Of a stretch of 64,000 nucleotides of DNA, positions 27,610 through 36,498 are shown piece by piece. The stretch comes from Caproicibacterium amylolyticum (GTDB lineage Bacteria > Bacillota > Clostridia > Oscillospirales > Acutalibacteraceae), in contig NZ_CP060696.1 of NCBI RefSeq assembly GCF_014467055.1, forward strand, positions 1,674,001 to 1,738,000, written 5' to 3'. Under the pieces are notes generated by a model that was not told the DNA's origin, ran no database searches, and saw nothing but the letters and a program-made list of their open reading frames with translations. Position 1 is the first letter of the stretch; every line of letters begins with the position of its first letter. The position numbers and the translations under genes were made by a program.

Positions 27610-28704
27610 TTATTCCTGAGAACTGTGGCAAGCCAGCTCCTGCACGCGTGCGGAATGCGTAAAGAGTGTGCACCCGCCGGTGTGCGGCCCGCCCACCAAA
27701 TTTTCTTCCTGCAGTGCCAAGAACAGCGGAGAATGTAAAATTTCCAGAAGTGTTTTTTCCCGAACATTGCAGTCATCATACGGTGAGAACGGGCACGGCT
27801 GCGCTGCTCCGCGCGGGCTGAGATGGAAAAATCCGCGCCCCGCCGCCAGACAACCACCAACATGCTTTTCGTCACCCGGAAATGATAGAAATACCATATT
27901 GGGGAAGTCGGCACGTATTACAGCGACTTTTTCTTCATACGCTGGTCGGGTTTCCTCTGTAAACGCCAAATCCAGCCCCATACCGTTTACGGGTTCATAC
28001 TCCACATAAAAGATCAGGCAGCAGCCTGCATCCGCAAGTCCCCGCAAAAAGTCCTTTGACGTCACTTCCTCCAAATTTTTAGTTGTTACCATCACAGAAA
28101 CGCCAAAAAGCACACCGGCTTTTTTCAATGCTTTCATCTGTGTAAAAATTCTTTCAAACGTTCCTTTTCCACGGCGCTCATCCGTCTGCGCCTGCAGCCC
28201 CTCAATGCTAAAAACAGGCACCAGATTACGGCTTTTTACAAACAGTCCCTGATATTCAGTGGCAAGAACTCCATTTGTAAAGATTGGGAATATCATGCGC
28301 TTATGCTTTGCTGCGGTTTCAATTACATCGCGGCGCATCAGCGGTTCACCGCCTATTAACATGGAAAATGAAATACCGATTTCTTCCGCCTGTGTAAAAA
28401 CAGCTTCCCATTCATCTGCTGAAAGTTCCGGCACCGGTTCATCCTGACAGGTTCCGCAGGCACGCGCAAAGCAGCCTTTACAGTGCATATTGCAGCTTCC
28501 GGTAATGCTGGCCATCAAAAAGGCCGGCACATGGGTTCCCTGCTGTTCCTTGGCAGCGCGGCGCTCCTGTGCTTCCTTTGCATATTTCGTAAACTGCAGC
28601 AGAAAAGCTGCTTCCCGTGGATTTTTCAGCGCCGTTTTCGCTACATTTTCCAATATGTTTCGTATGGTTTCGCTCATGTATTCGGTCAGTTCGCTGTTCT
28701 GCAT
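27610..28704 (-). CDS. Radical SAM protein of unknown substrate
   Basis: 364 residues. The radical SAM cluster motif is CNMHCKGC (Cys 71, 75, 78) after a roughly 60-residue N-terminal helical extension, with IGGEPLMR following as the SAM-contact motif. Extra cysteines are CGTC just after the cluster, one in GGCLAAGRG and one in QPCPFSPYDDCNVREK. The last two regions resemble the SPASM/auxiliary-cluster half of MoaA-like maturases. The ATG at 28704 is chosen because GGAG lies just upstream; a longer reading to 28884 runs through the divergent promoter. There is no peptide-precursor gene nearby, so a role in peptide or cofactor maturation is only a guess. Confidence 0.8.
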   Translation of the reverse strand: MQNSELTEYMSETIRNILENVAKTALKNPREAAFLLQFTKYAKEAQERRAAKEQQGTHVPAFLMASITGSCNMHCKGCFARACGTCQDEPVPELSADEWEAVFTQAEEIGISFSMLIGGEPLMRRDVIETAAKHKRMIFPIFTNGVLATEYQGLFVKSRNLVPVFSIEGLQAQTDERRGKGTFERIFTQMKALKKAGVLFGVSVMVTTKNLEEVTSKDFLRGLADAGCCLIFYVEYEPVNGMGLDLAFTEETRPAYEEKVAVIRADFPNMVFLSFPGDEKHVGGCLAAGRGFFHLSPRGAAQPCPFSPYDDCNVREKTLLEILHSPLFLALQEENLVGGPHTGGCTLFTHSARVQELACHSSQE

Positions 28705-28735
28705 GGTTTGTTCTCCTTTTTTGAAAAAAGCTTTC

Positions 28736-28763
28736 TTGACCTTTTGCCCCGATATGGTACAAT
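28736..28763 (+). promoter_or_regulatory. Promoter of the nucleoid-associated protein gene
   Basis: TTGACC (28736-28741), 16-nt spacer, TACAAT (28758-28763), about 20 nt before the gene's Shine-Dalgarno. It is divergent from the radical SAM gene. Confidence 0.7.
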
Positions 28764-28789
28764 ACAAGAATGAAAGGGGACAAAAATGA

Positions 28790-29779
28790 ATGGTTTCGAT
28801 TACACAGGCTGTACTGCACGTACTTGACACTAACATTGATCTGCCGGTTCTTTCTGACACTCCGCTGACACTTGATCCGGACACAGAGGCATTTTTAAGC
28901 GGTCACATAGAGCGGCTGTATGCCAGCGACGACTGCAAGCTTTGCCGCTTCCTCGGCGGCAGTAAATTTCAGGCTGCCGCCGCCAAGTGCGGCGAACACT
29001 TTCTGCCGTTTACCCGCGACATTGCCGGCCAGATTTTTACCGTTATGAAACAGAATCCGGATATTCCTGCCGGCGATCTGGTCTTTGCGCAGGCGGAAAT
29101 TGATGAGCATCCCTACCTGATTCTTTTGAAGCTGAACTACCGTGATTCCTACATTCACTATTACATGAGTCCGGACGGTCAGGAACGTTCCAACACCATT
29201 ATGCGGCAGCGTACAACTTTGCCGCAGCCCAAAAGCAAAATTGACGAGGGCGCGCTGGTTTCTTTGAACGGTGATGAAGTCCGCCTGATGGAAAAGAAAT
29301 ACGAAATTGACGGAAAGAAAGCCTGCTATCTTTCCGAACAAATACTGGAATGCAGTTTTGGCATTTCCGAAAAGCAGAAGCTGACCGCTGTACAGAAAGC
29401 GGTGGAAACCGTCAATGAAAAATTCTTTGACAACAAACAGGAAATTGAAGTACACGTGGCAAATGTGCTGTGTGAACAGGCTGGAAGTGACGATGCCGCC
29501 ACACTGGACGCTTTGTGCGACTCAATCTACGGCGGCTCCCCCGCTGAAGTGAAAGAAGAATTCACACGAGCAGTTGCAGAAAAAGATTTGCATATGTCAG
29601 ACACCGTCCGCGTTTCCCCCACCGCCGCAAACCGGCTGAAAAAGCAGTCCATTAAAACGGAAAACGGAATTGAAATCAAGATTCCAATCGATGTTTACAA
29701 CAGCGGCGACGGCGTTCAGTTTATCAACAATCCGGATGGGTCGATTTCACTGCTGATAAAAGGCATTCATCTTTCTTAA
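28790..29779 (+). CDS. 37-kDa nucleoid-associated protein (NdpA/YejK-like)
   Basis: 329 residues. Family placement rests on the overall pattern: an N-terminal block with FTRDIAGQIFTVMKQNPDIPAGDLVFAQ, then the DEHPYLILLKLNYRDSYIHYY strand pair. The later LPQPKSKIDEGALVSL segment and the C-terminal IEIKIPIDVYN...VQFINNPDGSISLLIKGI end also fit. Members bind the nucleoid; the precise function is not settled. The ATG at 28790 follows AAGGGGAC. An out-of-frame ATG sits 4 bases before it. It is monocistronic between its own promoter and a strong terminator. Confidence 0.8.
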   Translation: MVSITQAVLHVLDTNIDLPVLSDTPLTLDPDTEAFLSGHIERLYASDDCKLCRFLGGSKFQAAAAKCGEHFLPFTRDIAGQIFTVMKQNPDIPAGDLVFAQAEIDEHPYLILLKLNYRDSYIHYYMSPDGQERSNTIMRQRTTLPQPKSKIDEGALVSLNGDEVRLMEKKYEIDGKKACYLSEQILECSFGISEKQKLTAVQKAVETVNEKFFDNKQEIEVHVANVLCEQAGSDDAATLDALCDSIYGGSPAEVKEEFTRAVAEKDLHMSDTVRVSPTAANRLKKQSIKTENGIEIKIPIDVYNSGDGVQFINNPDGSISLLIKGIHLS

Positions 29780-29853
29780 TGTTTTAGGCTAATACTTGTT
29801 CACTTTTATTTTAGCTACTATTTGTTCGCCTGTCAAAAGATTTTTTATAAAGG

Positions 29854-29899
29854 AACTGCCTGCGGATGAGAACTGTTTCATCCGCAGGCAGTTTTTATT
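29854..29899. terminator. Bidirectional terminator
   Basis: Perfect 16-bp stem (29854-29869 with 29878-29893, 8-nt loop) followed by TTTATTC. It serves the nucleoid-protein gene and probably the convergent rrf2 gene, whose stop is at 29895. Confidence 0.9.
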
Positions 29900-30326
29900 C
29901 TTGCGTTTGCTCTGCTTTTGAGGGCATGGGTGACAAGACATCCGCAAATGTATAAGAGCGAAGTTTATCCCGCACCAATACGGTCACTTCGTCATATATC
30001 TTATGAAAATGGCAGCTGGTAGTACAGCTGTGGTCACAGCTGTACTCCTCCTGTTGGCAGCGGCTGAACATATACGGTCCCTCCACCGCCTCAATTACCT
30101 GCAGCAGTGTAATCTGCTCCGGTTTTTGTGCCAGCTTGTACCCACCGTGTGCACCCTTAAAAGAAACCACCAGCCCCGCATTGACCAGTTTGTGCAGGAT
30201 TTTCAGTGTAAACCGCTGTGTGACTCTTGTTTTTTCTGCGATGGTACGGGCATCTGCCCTGTTTTCCGTGCGGGTCAGCATCTCCATAATCCGCACCGCA
30301 TAATCGGTTTCGAGTGTGATGACCAT
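29895..30326 (-). CDS. Rrf2-family transcription regulator, four cysteines
   Basis: 143 residues. The N-terminal winged helix-turn-helix is typical of Rrf2 (ITLETDYAVRIMEML, VTQRFTLKILHKLVNAGLV, GAHGGYKLA). The wing is followed by Cys 90, 97, 101 and 105 plus His 99, 106 and 108 in RCQQEEYSCDHSCTTSCHFH. IscR and NsrR relatives use three Cys in this region to bind an Fe-S cluster, so a redox- or iron-sensing role is inferred. It starts 11 bp after the rpoD stop, making it the last gene of the dgt-dnaG-rpoD operon. No isc/suf genes are adjacent. Confidence 0.88.
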   Translation of the reverse strand: MVITLETDYAVRIMEMLTRTENRADARTIAEKTRVTQRFTLKILHKLVNAGLVVSFKGAHGGYKLAQKPEQITLLQVIEAVEGPYMFSRCQQEEYSCDHSCTTSCHFHKIYDEVTVLVRDKLRSYTFADVLSPMPSKAEQTQE

Positions 30327-30337
30327 TGGGGCGCCCC

Positions 30338-31447
30338 TTAATCCAAAAAGTCTTTCAGTTTTTTACTGCGGCTGGGATGGCGGAGCTTACGCAGGGCTTT
30401 CGCTTCAATCTGGCGGATACGTTCACGGGTAACGTTAAACTCTTTACCCACCTCTTCCAGTGTACGGGAACGGCCGTCTTCCAAACCAAAGCGCAGGCGC
30501 AGAACCTTTTCTTCACGCGGAGTCAGTGTATCCAGCACTTCATCAAGCTGTTCTTTTAAAAGTGTGTGGGATGCTGCATCCTGTGGAGCGGGTGCATCAT
30601 CATCCGGAATGAAGTCTCCCAGATGGCTGTCCTCCTCCTCACCGATAGGGGTTTCCAGCGAAACAGGTTCCTGTGCCACACGCAGGATCTCACGAACTTT
30701 ATCGACCGGCATACCCAATTCATCACTGATTTCGTCAGCAGAGGGTTCATGACCGTTTGTATGCAGCAGCTGGCTTGAAACCTTTTTCACTTTATTGATG
30801 GTTTCAACCATATGCACCGGAATACGAATTGTACGCGCCTGGTCAGCAATCGCGCGGGTAATTGCCTGCCGAATCCACCAAGTTGCATAGGTGGAAAACT
30901 TAAACCCTTTGGTGTAGTCAAATTTTTCTACTGCCTTGATTAGGCCAAGGTTGCCCTCCTGAATCAAGTCAAGGAACTGCATACCACGCCCAAGGTAACG
31001 CTTCGCAATACTGACAACCAAACGCAGGTTAGCTTCTGCCAAACGCTTTTTCGCAGCTTCATCGCCCTCTTTGATGCGCACTGCCAAGTCAATTTCTTCT
31101 TCTGGTGACAGCAGAGGCACCCGGCCGATTTCCTTTAAATAGACCTTGACTGGGTCATCAATGGCAATGCCGTCTGTATTGACTGCAACATCCAATCCCT
31201 CGTCTTCATTATCCTTGTTGTCCCCAATCTGCAGGTCACCAAGAATATCTTCCCCAAGGTCCTCAACAATTTCGATACCGAGCCCCTCAAGCATATCGTA
31301 AAACTTTTCAATCTGTTCCGGTTCAAAGTCAAGTTCACCGATTGCGTCAAGGATGTCCTTTGTAGAAAGTGAACCCTTTGTCTTACCCTGCTCAATTAAG
31401 TCACGCAATACTGTTTTCTTATCTGGTGTAGCGGCCGCTGCTGCCAT
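30338..31447 (-). CDS. rpoD: Primary sigma factor RpoD/SigA
   Basis: 369-residue housekeeping sigma factor. Region 1.2 is [16 protein letters not shown]. Region 2 is [58 protein letters not shown]. Region 3 is [11 protein letters not shown] and region 4.2 is [33 protein letters not shown] short region 1.1 with an acidic stretch (residues 60-95) precedes it. GGGG lies just before the ATG. The order dnaG-rpoD is the conserved macromolecular-synthesis arrangement; the 12-bp gap implies cotranscription. Confidence 0.98.
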   Translation of the reverse strand: MAAAAATPDKKTVLRDLIEQGKTKGSLSTKDILDAIGELDFEPEQIEKFYDMLEGLGIEIVEDLGEDILGDLQIGDNKDNEDEGLDVAVNTDGIAIDDPVKVYLKEIGRVPLLSPEEEIDLAVRIKEGDEAAKKRLAEANLRLVVSIAKRYLGRGMQFLDLIQEGNLGLIKAVEKFDYTKGFKFSTYATWWIRQAITRAIADQARTIRIPVHMVETINKVKKVSSQLLHTNGHEPSADEISDELGMPVDKVREILRVAQEPVSLETPIGEEEDSHLGDFIPDDDAPAPQDAASHTLLKEQLDEVLDTLTPREEKVLRLRFGLEDGRSRTLEEVGKEFNVTRERIRQIEAKALRKLRHPSRSKKLKDFLD

Positions 31448-31459
31448 TTGAAAACCCCC

Positions 31460-33217
31460 TTATTTTTTCTCTGCACGCAGCTGCTCCAGGTAGTGCTGAA
31501 TTTCATCATCACTTCTGGTCTGCGCACTGTTCTTATCATTTTCCTCAAGGATGACACGGATGTAAGCATCCACTTCCTGCCTGCCAGCTTTAAGCCCTGC
31601 CTGCCGCGCGCAGTAACCAGCCACCAGCCCCATTTCGCCTTGGGAAAGACTGTCTGCCAAATCTGTAAGGCTAACTGCCTTGCCATCCTTCATTTTGCCC
31701 ATGATTATTCCATATACACGGCGATTAAACGTCGTAATGAACTTTTCCGGCGGTAATTCGGCGATTATATACGCGGAATTTTCAGGATAATCGATCATTG
31801 CCCCCAAAAGTGCCTCCTCAGCACGCGCTGCGCGGAGATTTTGCGATTTTTCCGGATTGACTTTATCCTGCATACCTGCTGTTTGCCGACGAAACGTGCG
31901 AAACGCTTTTTTCTGGTGAGAACGCTGCTTCTTTTCCCGCAGCATTTTAACCTGCTGCAAAACAGCTGCACGCTGAATGCCAGCTTCATCTGCGAGTTTT
32001 CCGGCATATACTTCGCGTTCAATGTCACTGTCCAGCGCAGACAGCACCGCCGCCGCCTCATTCAGGTAATGAATCTTTCCCTCCGGCGTCTGCACATTAA
32101 TATCTTTCTTTAACTTCGTCAGGCGATACTCCACATCATTGCCGCAGCTGTCCAAAAGCTGCTGAAAACGTGCATGTCCGCTTTCACCGTGCGTACGGAT
32201 AAACTCATCCGGGTCCTTACCGTCCGGCACAACCAAAATTCTTACCGTAAGTCCGGCCTCCCGCAACAGAGGAATACTGCGGGAGGCTGCTTTCTGCCCT
32301 GCTGCATCCGCATCATAGGAAGCAACTACTTCCTTCGTATAATGTGCAATCAAGCGTGCCTGTTCCGGCGTCAGTGCGGTACCAAGCCCCGCAACTGCGT
32401 TTTGGAACCCTGCCTGATGCAGCGCAATAACGTCCATGTAGCCCTCGCAAAGTACCAGATATGGTTCAGCGTAATCTTTTGCAAAGTTCATTGCAAAAAG
32501 ATTGCGTCCCTTGCTGAAAATCGGCGTATCGCTGGTATTCAGGTACTTCGGCTCTCCCTGACCCAGTATCCGTCCGCCAAATGCAATTACATTTCCGCGC
32601 AGATCAATAATTGGAAACATCACGCGGTCATGAAAACGGTCAATCGCGTGTCCGTTCCGGCTGGAAAAAGCAACATTTGCCTGTATCATTTCCTGTTCGC
32701 TGAAGCCCTTTTTGCGCAGATAATTGACCAGCGAAAAACGATCCGACGGCGCGTAGCCAAGGCCAAACCTGCTGATGGTTTTTGGAGCAAGCGCGCGCTT
32801 TTCAAAGTATTCCATGCCGGCACGCCCCTGCGCGGAAAGCAGAACACCGTGGTAGTACCGCGCCGCTTCCCGGTTCAGTTCATACAGCCGTATGCGCAGC
32901 TTTGCCAGCCCGCGGTCAGTATCACTTTCCGGTACCGTCATGCCCGCCCGCTGTGCCAGAGAACGCACCGACTCCATATAATCAAGATTGTCGATTTTTT
33001 CAATAAAGGTAATCACGTCGCCGCCCGCACCGCAGCCAAAGCAGTAAAATGAACCGTTATCCGGATAAACCGTAAAGGACGGTGATTTTTCGCTGTGAAA
33101 CGGGCACAGCCCAACCAACGTACGTCCGCGCCGCTTCAGGCTGACATAGCTTGAAACAACGTCCTCAATGCTGCTGCGGGCTTTCAGTTCTTCAACAAAT
33201 TCCTGCGGAAGCGGCAA
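31460..33217 (-). CDS. dnaG: DNA primase
   Basis: 585-residue primase making RNA primers at the replication fork. The CHC2 zinc finger has Cys 38, His 41, Cys 59 and Cys 62 (CPFHSEKSPSF...YCFGCGAGGDVI). The Toprim core has LCEGYMDVIAL and SYDADAAGQKAASR. The C-terminal helicase-interaction region (from about residue 430) has low similarity, as usual. The start is TTG at 33217 with AGGGG 9-10 nt upstream; no better ATG fits. It lies between dgt and rpoD. Confidence 0.96.
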   Translation of the reverse strand: MPLPQEFVEELKARSSIEDVVSSYVSLKRRGRTLVGLCPFHSEKSPSFTVYPDNGSFYCFGCGAGGDVITFIEKIDNLDYMESVRSLAQRAGMTVPESDTDRGLAKLRIRLYELNREAARYYHGVLLSAQGRAGMEYFEKRALAPKTISRFGLGYAPSDRFSLVNYLRKKGFSEQEMIQANVAFSSRNGHAIDRFHDRVMFPIIDLRGNVIAFGGRILGQGEPKYLNTSDTPIFSKGRNLFAMNFAKDYAEPYLVLCEGYMDVIALHQAGFQNAVAGLGTALTPEQARLIAHYTKEVVASYDADAAGQKAASRSIPLLREAGLTVRILVVPDGKDPDEFIRTHGESGHARFQQLLDSCGNDVEYRLTKLKKDINVQTPEGKIHYLNEAAAVLSALDSDIEREVYAGKLADEAGIQRAAVLQQVKMLREKKQRSHQKKAFRTFRRQTAGMQDKVNPEKSQNLRAARAEEALLGAMIDYPENSAYIIAELPPEKFITTFNRRVYGIIMGKMKDGKAVSLTDLADSLSQGEMGLVAGYCARQAGLKAGRQEVDAYIRVILEENDKNSAQTRSDDEIQHYLEQLRAEKK

Positions 33218-33270
33218 ATTTCAGTTCCCCTTTCCTGCGTTGCTCCGGCTGGCAGGCTCTGTCATGCAGT

Positions 33271-34293
33271 TTATCTGAGCTGCCAGGAATGCGGCACATA
33301 AATTTTTTCAAACAGCTCTACTGCATAAGGGTCTGTCATACCGGCAATATAGTCCACCGCAGCACGTCTGATGCCATCTTGTTGTGCAATGACGCGCATA
33401 TCTGCAGTCAGGTGCTCCGGTGAAAGCGCATATTCGTACAGCTTTTCAATTACAAGTGGCACCTTGCTTTCTTCCGACTTTGCGTGTGGATTTACATACA
33501 CAGACTTGTACATAAATGCGTGCAGCTTGTCAAACGCTTCCTGCACCGGTTCATCCATACGAATTACACCGTCCGCACTGCAGCATACAACTGAACGCAC
33601 AAGACAGTCTATCCGCTCGCGCTTGGAATTGCCTAGCACTGCTGTAATTTCCGGCGGCAGCTGGCTTTCCTTTAAAATTCCCGCACGTTCCGAATCATCA
33701 ATATCATGATTTATGTATGCAATGCGGTCTGCTACCCGCACAATACGGCCTTCCGGTGTTTTTGCCTGTGTCCCTTTTGTATGGCACAAGATGCCGTCCC
33801 GCACTTCTTCCGTCAGATTCAGCCCACGTCCGTTTTTCTCCAGACGTTCCACAATCCGCGCGCTTTGTTCATAGTGGTGAAACGATGTGCTGCCATCCTC
33901 CAGCGGATGAACTCTGCAGATTTCATCCAGTGCATGCTCACCCGCATGACCAAAAGGAGTATGGCCAAGGTCATGTCCAAGTGAAATTGCCTCTGTCAAG
34001 TCCTCATTGAAGCGCAGACAGCGGGCAATCGTGCGCGCAATCTGTGCAACCTCCAGTGTATGGGTCAAACGGGTCCGGTAATGGTCACCTTCCGGAGAAA
34101 GGAACACCTGCGTTTTCCGTTTCAGGCGGCGAAATGCCTTACAGTTGATAATGCGGTCACGGTCGCGCGAAAATGCCGTACGCAGGTCATCTTCCTCTTC
34201 CGGGTACTGTCTGCCTGCTGTATCACAAGCGTGAGTTGCAATCGGAGAAAGCGTCATTTGTTCAATCTTTTCCGTCTGCTCACGAGTATTCAC
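33271..34293 (-). CDS. dgt: HD-domain deoxyguanosinetriphosphate triphosphohydrolase-like protein
   Basis: 340 residues. dNTPase family of the HD superfamily, probably releasing triphosphate from dNTPs. Metal ligands are H in RTRLTHTLEVAQIAR, the HD pair in SLGHDLGHTPFGHAGE, and D in VADRIAYINHDIDD. YPEEEDDLRTAFSRDRDRIINCKAFRRLKRKTQVF is the typical opening. The start is GTG at 34293: GGAGG lies 5 nt upstream, and a longer reading would put the Shine-Dalgarno inside the gene. It is the first gene of the dgt-dnaG-rpoD-rrf2 operon. The link to dnaG is common in clostridia. Confidence 0.92.
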   Translation of the reverse strand: MNTREQTEKIEQMTLSPIATHACDTAGRQYPEEEDDLRTAFSRDRDRIINCKAFRRLKRKTQVFLSPEGDHYRTRLTHTLEVAQIARTIARCLRFNEDLTEAISLGHDLGHTPFGHAGEHALDEICRVHPLEDGSTSFHHYEQSARIVERLEKNGRGLNLTEEVRDGILCHTKGTQAKTPEGRIVRVADRIAYINHDIDDSERAGILKESQLPPEITAVLGNSKRERIDCLVRSVVCCSADGVIRMDEPVQEAFDKLHAFMYKSVYVNPHAKSEESKVPLVIEKLYEYALSPEHLTADMRVIAQQDGIRRAAVDYIAGMTDPYAVELFEKIYVPHSWQLR

Positions 34294-34430
34294 AGAGTCC
34301 TCCTTTCCGTTATGCTGTTTTAAGCAGCATTTTGGCAATTTTCAAACCAGTTCATAGTATTATACGCAGAAAAAACGATTTCCCCTGCAAATCTGCAAAA
34401 AGAATCTGAATATTTAAAAATTATTCACAA

Positions 34431-35063
34431 TTAGTCCACCACTGCAGCTACTGAAAAATACTTCTCACCAATCTGCCGTACCTGCACAGTACCGGCCGTC
34501 GCATCCGCAAGTGCCGCATTCAAGCCTGCCAGACGCTCCGCTTCCATGTGAAACTGCAGCGTAACCAAGTCCGTAAAAGAAGTGTCATCCACTACAGCAT
34601 CATGTTCCGGAACCAGTGCCCCCACTTTGCCATACTGGCTGTAGGTGCAGCTTGCCTGCAGCAGCAGGCAGGGCTTCATGCAGACAATCCCTGCCTGCTC
34701 CACTGCAATAGACGCGCCGTGTGAGTATGCACGCACAAGGCCGCCTGCACCCAGTAAAATACCGCCGAAGTAGCGGGTAACCACAACCACCGCGTCTGTA
34801 ACGCCTGATTTCAGCAGAACATTCAGAACCGGCACCCCGGCTGTACCCTGCGGCTCTCCATCATCAGAGCAGTGCTGCTCGCCGCTTCTAAGCACATAGG
34901 CAGAAACATTGTGTTTTGCGTCCCAGTATTGCTTTTTCAAGCGTGCCACAAAAGCCACAGCCTGCTCCTGCGTCTGCACAGGTGCCGCTGCACCCAAAAA
35001 GCGGGATTTTTTCTCAGTAAACTCGTTTGCACCCTCTGCTTTCAGTGTAAGGTACTCTATCAT
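34431..35063 (-). CDS. YigZ/IMPACT-family protein
   Basis: 210 residues. UPF0029 N-terminal domain with EKKSRFLGAAAPVQTQEQA, AYVLRSGEQHCSDDGEPQGTAGVPVLNVL and VVVTRYFGGILLGAGGLVRAYS, followed by a smaller ferredoxin-fold-like C-terminal domain. IMPACT relatives act in translation control in eukaryotes; the bacterial role is poorly defined. The ATG at 35063 follows GGAGGT. A longer in-frame reading covers the rpmE terminator and is not credible. It lies downstream of rpmE with a terminator between. Confidence 0.9.
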   Translation of the reverse strand: MIEYLTLKAEGANEFTEKKSRFLGAAAPVQTQEQAVAFVARLKKQYWDAKHNVSAYVLRSGEQHCSDDGEPQGTAGVPVLNVLLKSGVTDAVVVVTRYFGGILLGAGGLVRAYSHGASIAVEQAGIVCMKPCLLLQASCTYSQYGKVGALVPEHDAVVDDTSFTDLVTLQFHMEAERLAGLNAALADATAGTVQVRQIGEKYFSVAAVVD

Positions 35064-35084
35064 TTTCCGCACCTCCGCATATAG

Positions 35085-35140
35085 AAAAAAGGACTGCTGC
35101 AGAGCAGGGCTGACAAAACAGTCCTGTTGTGCGGCAGTCC
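35085..35140 (-). terminator. Terminator after rpmE
   Basis: 10-bp outer stem (35091-35100 with 35131-35140, one G-U pair) with a 30-nt interior that can pair further, followed on the minus strand by TTTTTTCT. Confidence 0.8.
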
Positions 35141-35163
35141 TCAGCATTCCAGAGAAAAGCGAA

Positions 35164-35370
35164 TCACTTTGTTGCCGAACCGTAACGCTTTTTGAACATA
35201 TCGACACGGCCGCTGCTATCCACCAGCTTCTGCTTGCCGGTGAAGAACGGATGGCACTTTGAGCAAATTTCAACGCGGATGTTCTCTTTCGTGGAACGAG
35301 TGTGAATCACATTGCCGCAGGCACATGTGATCGTTGTATCCTTATACTCAGGATGGATACCTTTTTTCAT
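35164..35370 (-). CDS. rpmE: 50S ribosomal protein L31 (zinc form)
   Basis: 68 residues. The zinc-binding (C+) type: CAC near residues 16-18 and CSKC near 36-39. It opens with [12 protein letters not shown] and ends [13 protein letters not shown]. In many bacteria this form is replaced by a cysteine-free paralogue under zinc limitation; no paralogue is in the window. GAGGTG precedes the ATG. It has its own promoter and terminator. Confidence 0.97.
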   Translation of the reverse strand: MKKGIHPEYKDTTITCACGNVIHTRSTKENIRVEICSKCHPFFTGKQKLVDSSGRVDMFKKRYGSATK

Positions 35371-35472
35371 GAGTTGTCACCTCTTTCAGCAAAAGCTGCA
35401 GCATAACAGCCCGGTCTGCGTGGTTGATCGCAACAAACACGAAACAGCGCAAATGGGCTCTAAACATTCGCC

Positions 35473-35501
35473 ATTTTAACACATACGGAAATGAAAAGCA
35501 A
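35473..35501 (-). promoter_or_regulatory. Promoter of rpmE
   Basis: Minus strand TTGCTT (35501-35496), 17-nt spacer, TAAAAT (35478-35473), about 100 nt before rpmE. Confidence 0.55.
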
Positions 35502-35519
35502 GTTTTTTATTCAAATAAA

Positions 35520-36326
35520 TCAGTTGCTAACCGTCTGATTACCTTTGTAAGTCACATATTCTTCCAGACAAAGGCCCATTTTCCGCATTGTCTGTGCATT
35601 GTTGGTGCCCACATACCGAAAATGACTGGGGTCATCCTGCAGGCCGGTGCGGCCTTCTTTGTCGTCTGTATATCTGCGGACAAAGCCATACTCCACACAG
35701 TGATTCAGCAGCCAATGGTAGCCGTCAGAGGACAAAAAGGCCGAATCAGATGGAAAAGTAACCGCCATGCCGGTCTGATTTTCGCTGCAGCCGCCCGGCG
35801 GAACCACTGCCGCAGCGTCACTTTCCGCCACTGCACGGGTCTTCCCTTTATTTTGCATCAGTTCCTGTATTTTCTGCTGATATAATTTTTCCTGTGCATC
35901 CGCATCTACATAGCCGCCCGTAACCTGCAGTGTATATCCCGCTGCTTTTGCATCTGCCAGCATTTTTTTGAGCGCCGGTAAAATTCGTTTGTCCACCTGC
36001 ACATTTTCATAAGTGGTAAGCTGTGCTGTAAAACTGCTGCTGATTTTTTTATCCGGCGAAACAACGGTAAGCGCCCAGCTGTCGTCCGGCACGGGCAAAA
36101 CATCCTCCTGCTGCAACACAGTGGAAACATCAGAAACCGCAGAAGCGGAATTTTTGCCGGTCTGCGGGCGCAGCGCCTGCCACACCAGCACTCCAAGCAA
36201 AGCCACAAGCAGCAGAATGACGGCCAGCAGCGCTGCCATCCAGTGCTTCAAGCGCCGAATACCAGCACCTGAGCCGCCTCGCGGAGCAGTGTCCGCCAAC
36301 ACTCTTTCCTGTCGATTGTTACGCAT
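35520..36326 (-). CDS. VanY-like D-Ala-D-Ala carboxypeptidase homologue lacking zinc ligands
   Basis: 268 residues. A basic N-terminus and one membrane span (about residues 29-50) would anchor an extracytoplasmic domain. The domain follows the VanY/DacB peptidase plan, but key residues differ. The SxHxxGxAxD zinc motif is SENQTGMAVT (181-190), with His replaced by Asn and Asp by Thr. ExWH is DPSH (232-235), keeping His but changing Glu to Asp. The usual SGYR is GGYV. A catalytic peptidase is therefore unlikely; a peptidoglycan-binding or regulatory role is possible. The ATG at 36326 follows GGGAG. An upstream in-frame start (36383) lacks a site. Confidence 0.8.
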   Translation of the reverse strand: MRNNRQERVLADTAPRGGSGAGIRRLKHWMAALLAVILLLVALLGVLVWQALRPQTGKNSASAVSDVSTVLQQEDVLPVPDDSWALTVVSPDKKISSSFTAQLTTYENVQVDKRILPALKKMLADAKAAGYTLQVTGGYVDADAQEKLYQQKIQELMQNKGKTRAVAESDAAAVVPPGGCSENQTGMAVTFPSDSAFLSSDGYHWLLNHCVEYGFVRRYTDDKEGRTGLQDDPSHFRYVGTNNAQTMRKMGLCLEEYVTYKGNQTVSN

Positions 36327-36453
36327 ATATATTTTTCTCCCAATCCATTTTAAGTATTTTTCAGCAAAAGTTGCCGGATGCATGTATCATCTTCCCTATT
36401 GTAATCCCCACTGACATACTTTTCAAGGTGTTTTGCGAACGTAAAAAAAACGG

Positions 36454-36482
36454 TTGCATTTTTGAATATTTTGCTGTAATAT
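36454..36482 (+). promoter_or_regulatory. Possible promoter of pyk
   Basis: TTGCAT (36454-36459), 17-nt spacer, TAATAT (36477-36482). It sits in the 388-bp gap between the VanY-like gene and pyk. Apart from the cre-like site that follows, I see no other defined element in the remaining leader of about 200 nt. Confidence 0.5.
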
Positions 36483-36498
36483 AAAGTGGGCAAAATTT

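Noticed and set aside
34431..35273. 280-codon version of the YigZ-family gene
   Set aside because: The first 70 codons overlap the rpmE 3' end and its terminator; GGAGGT marks the start at 35063.
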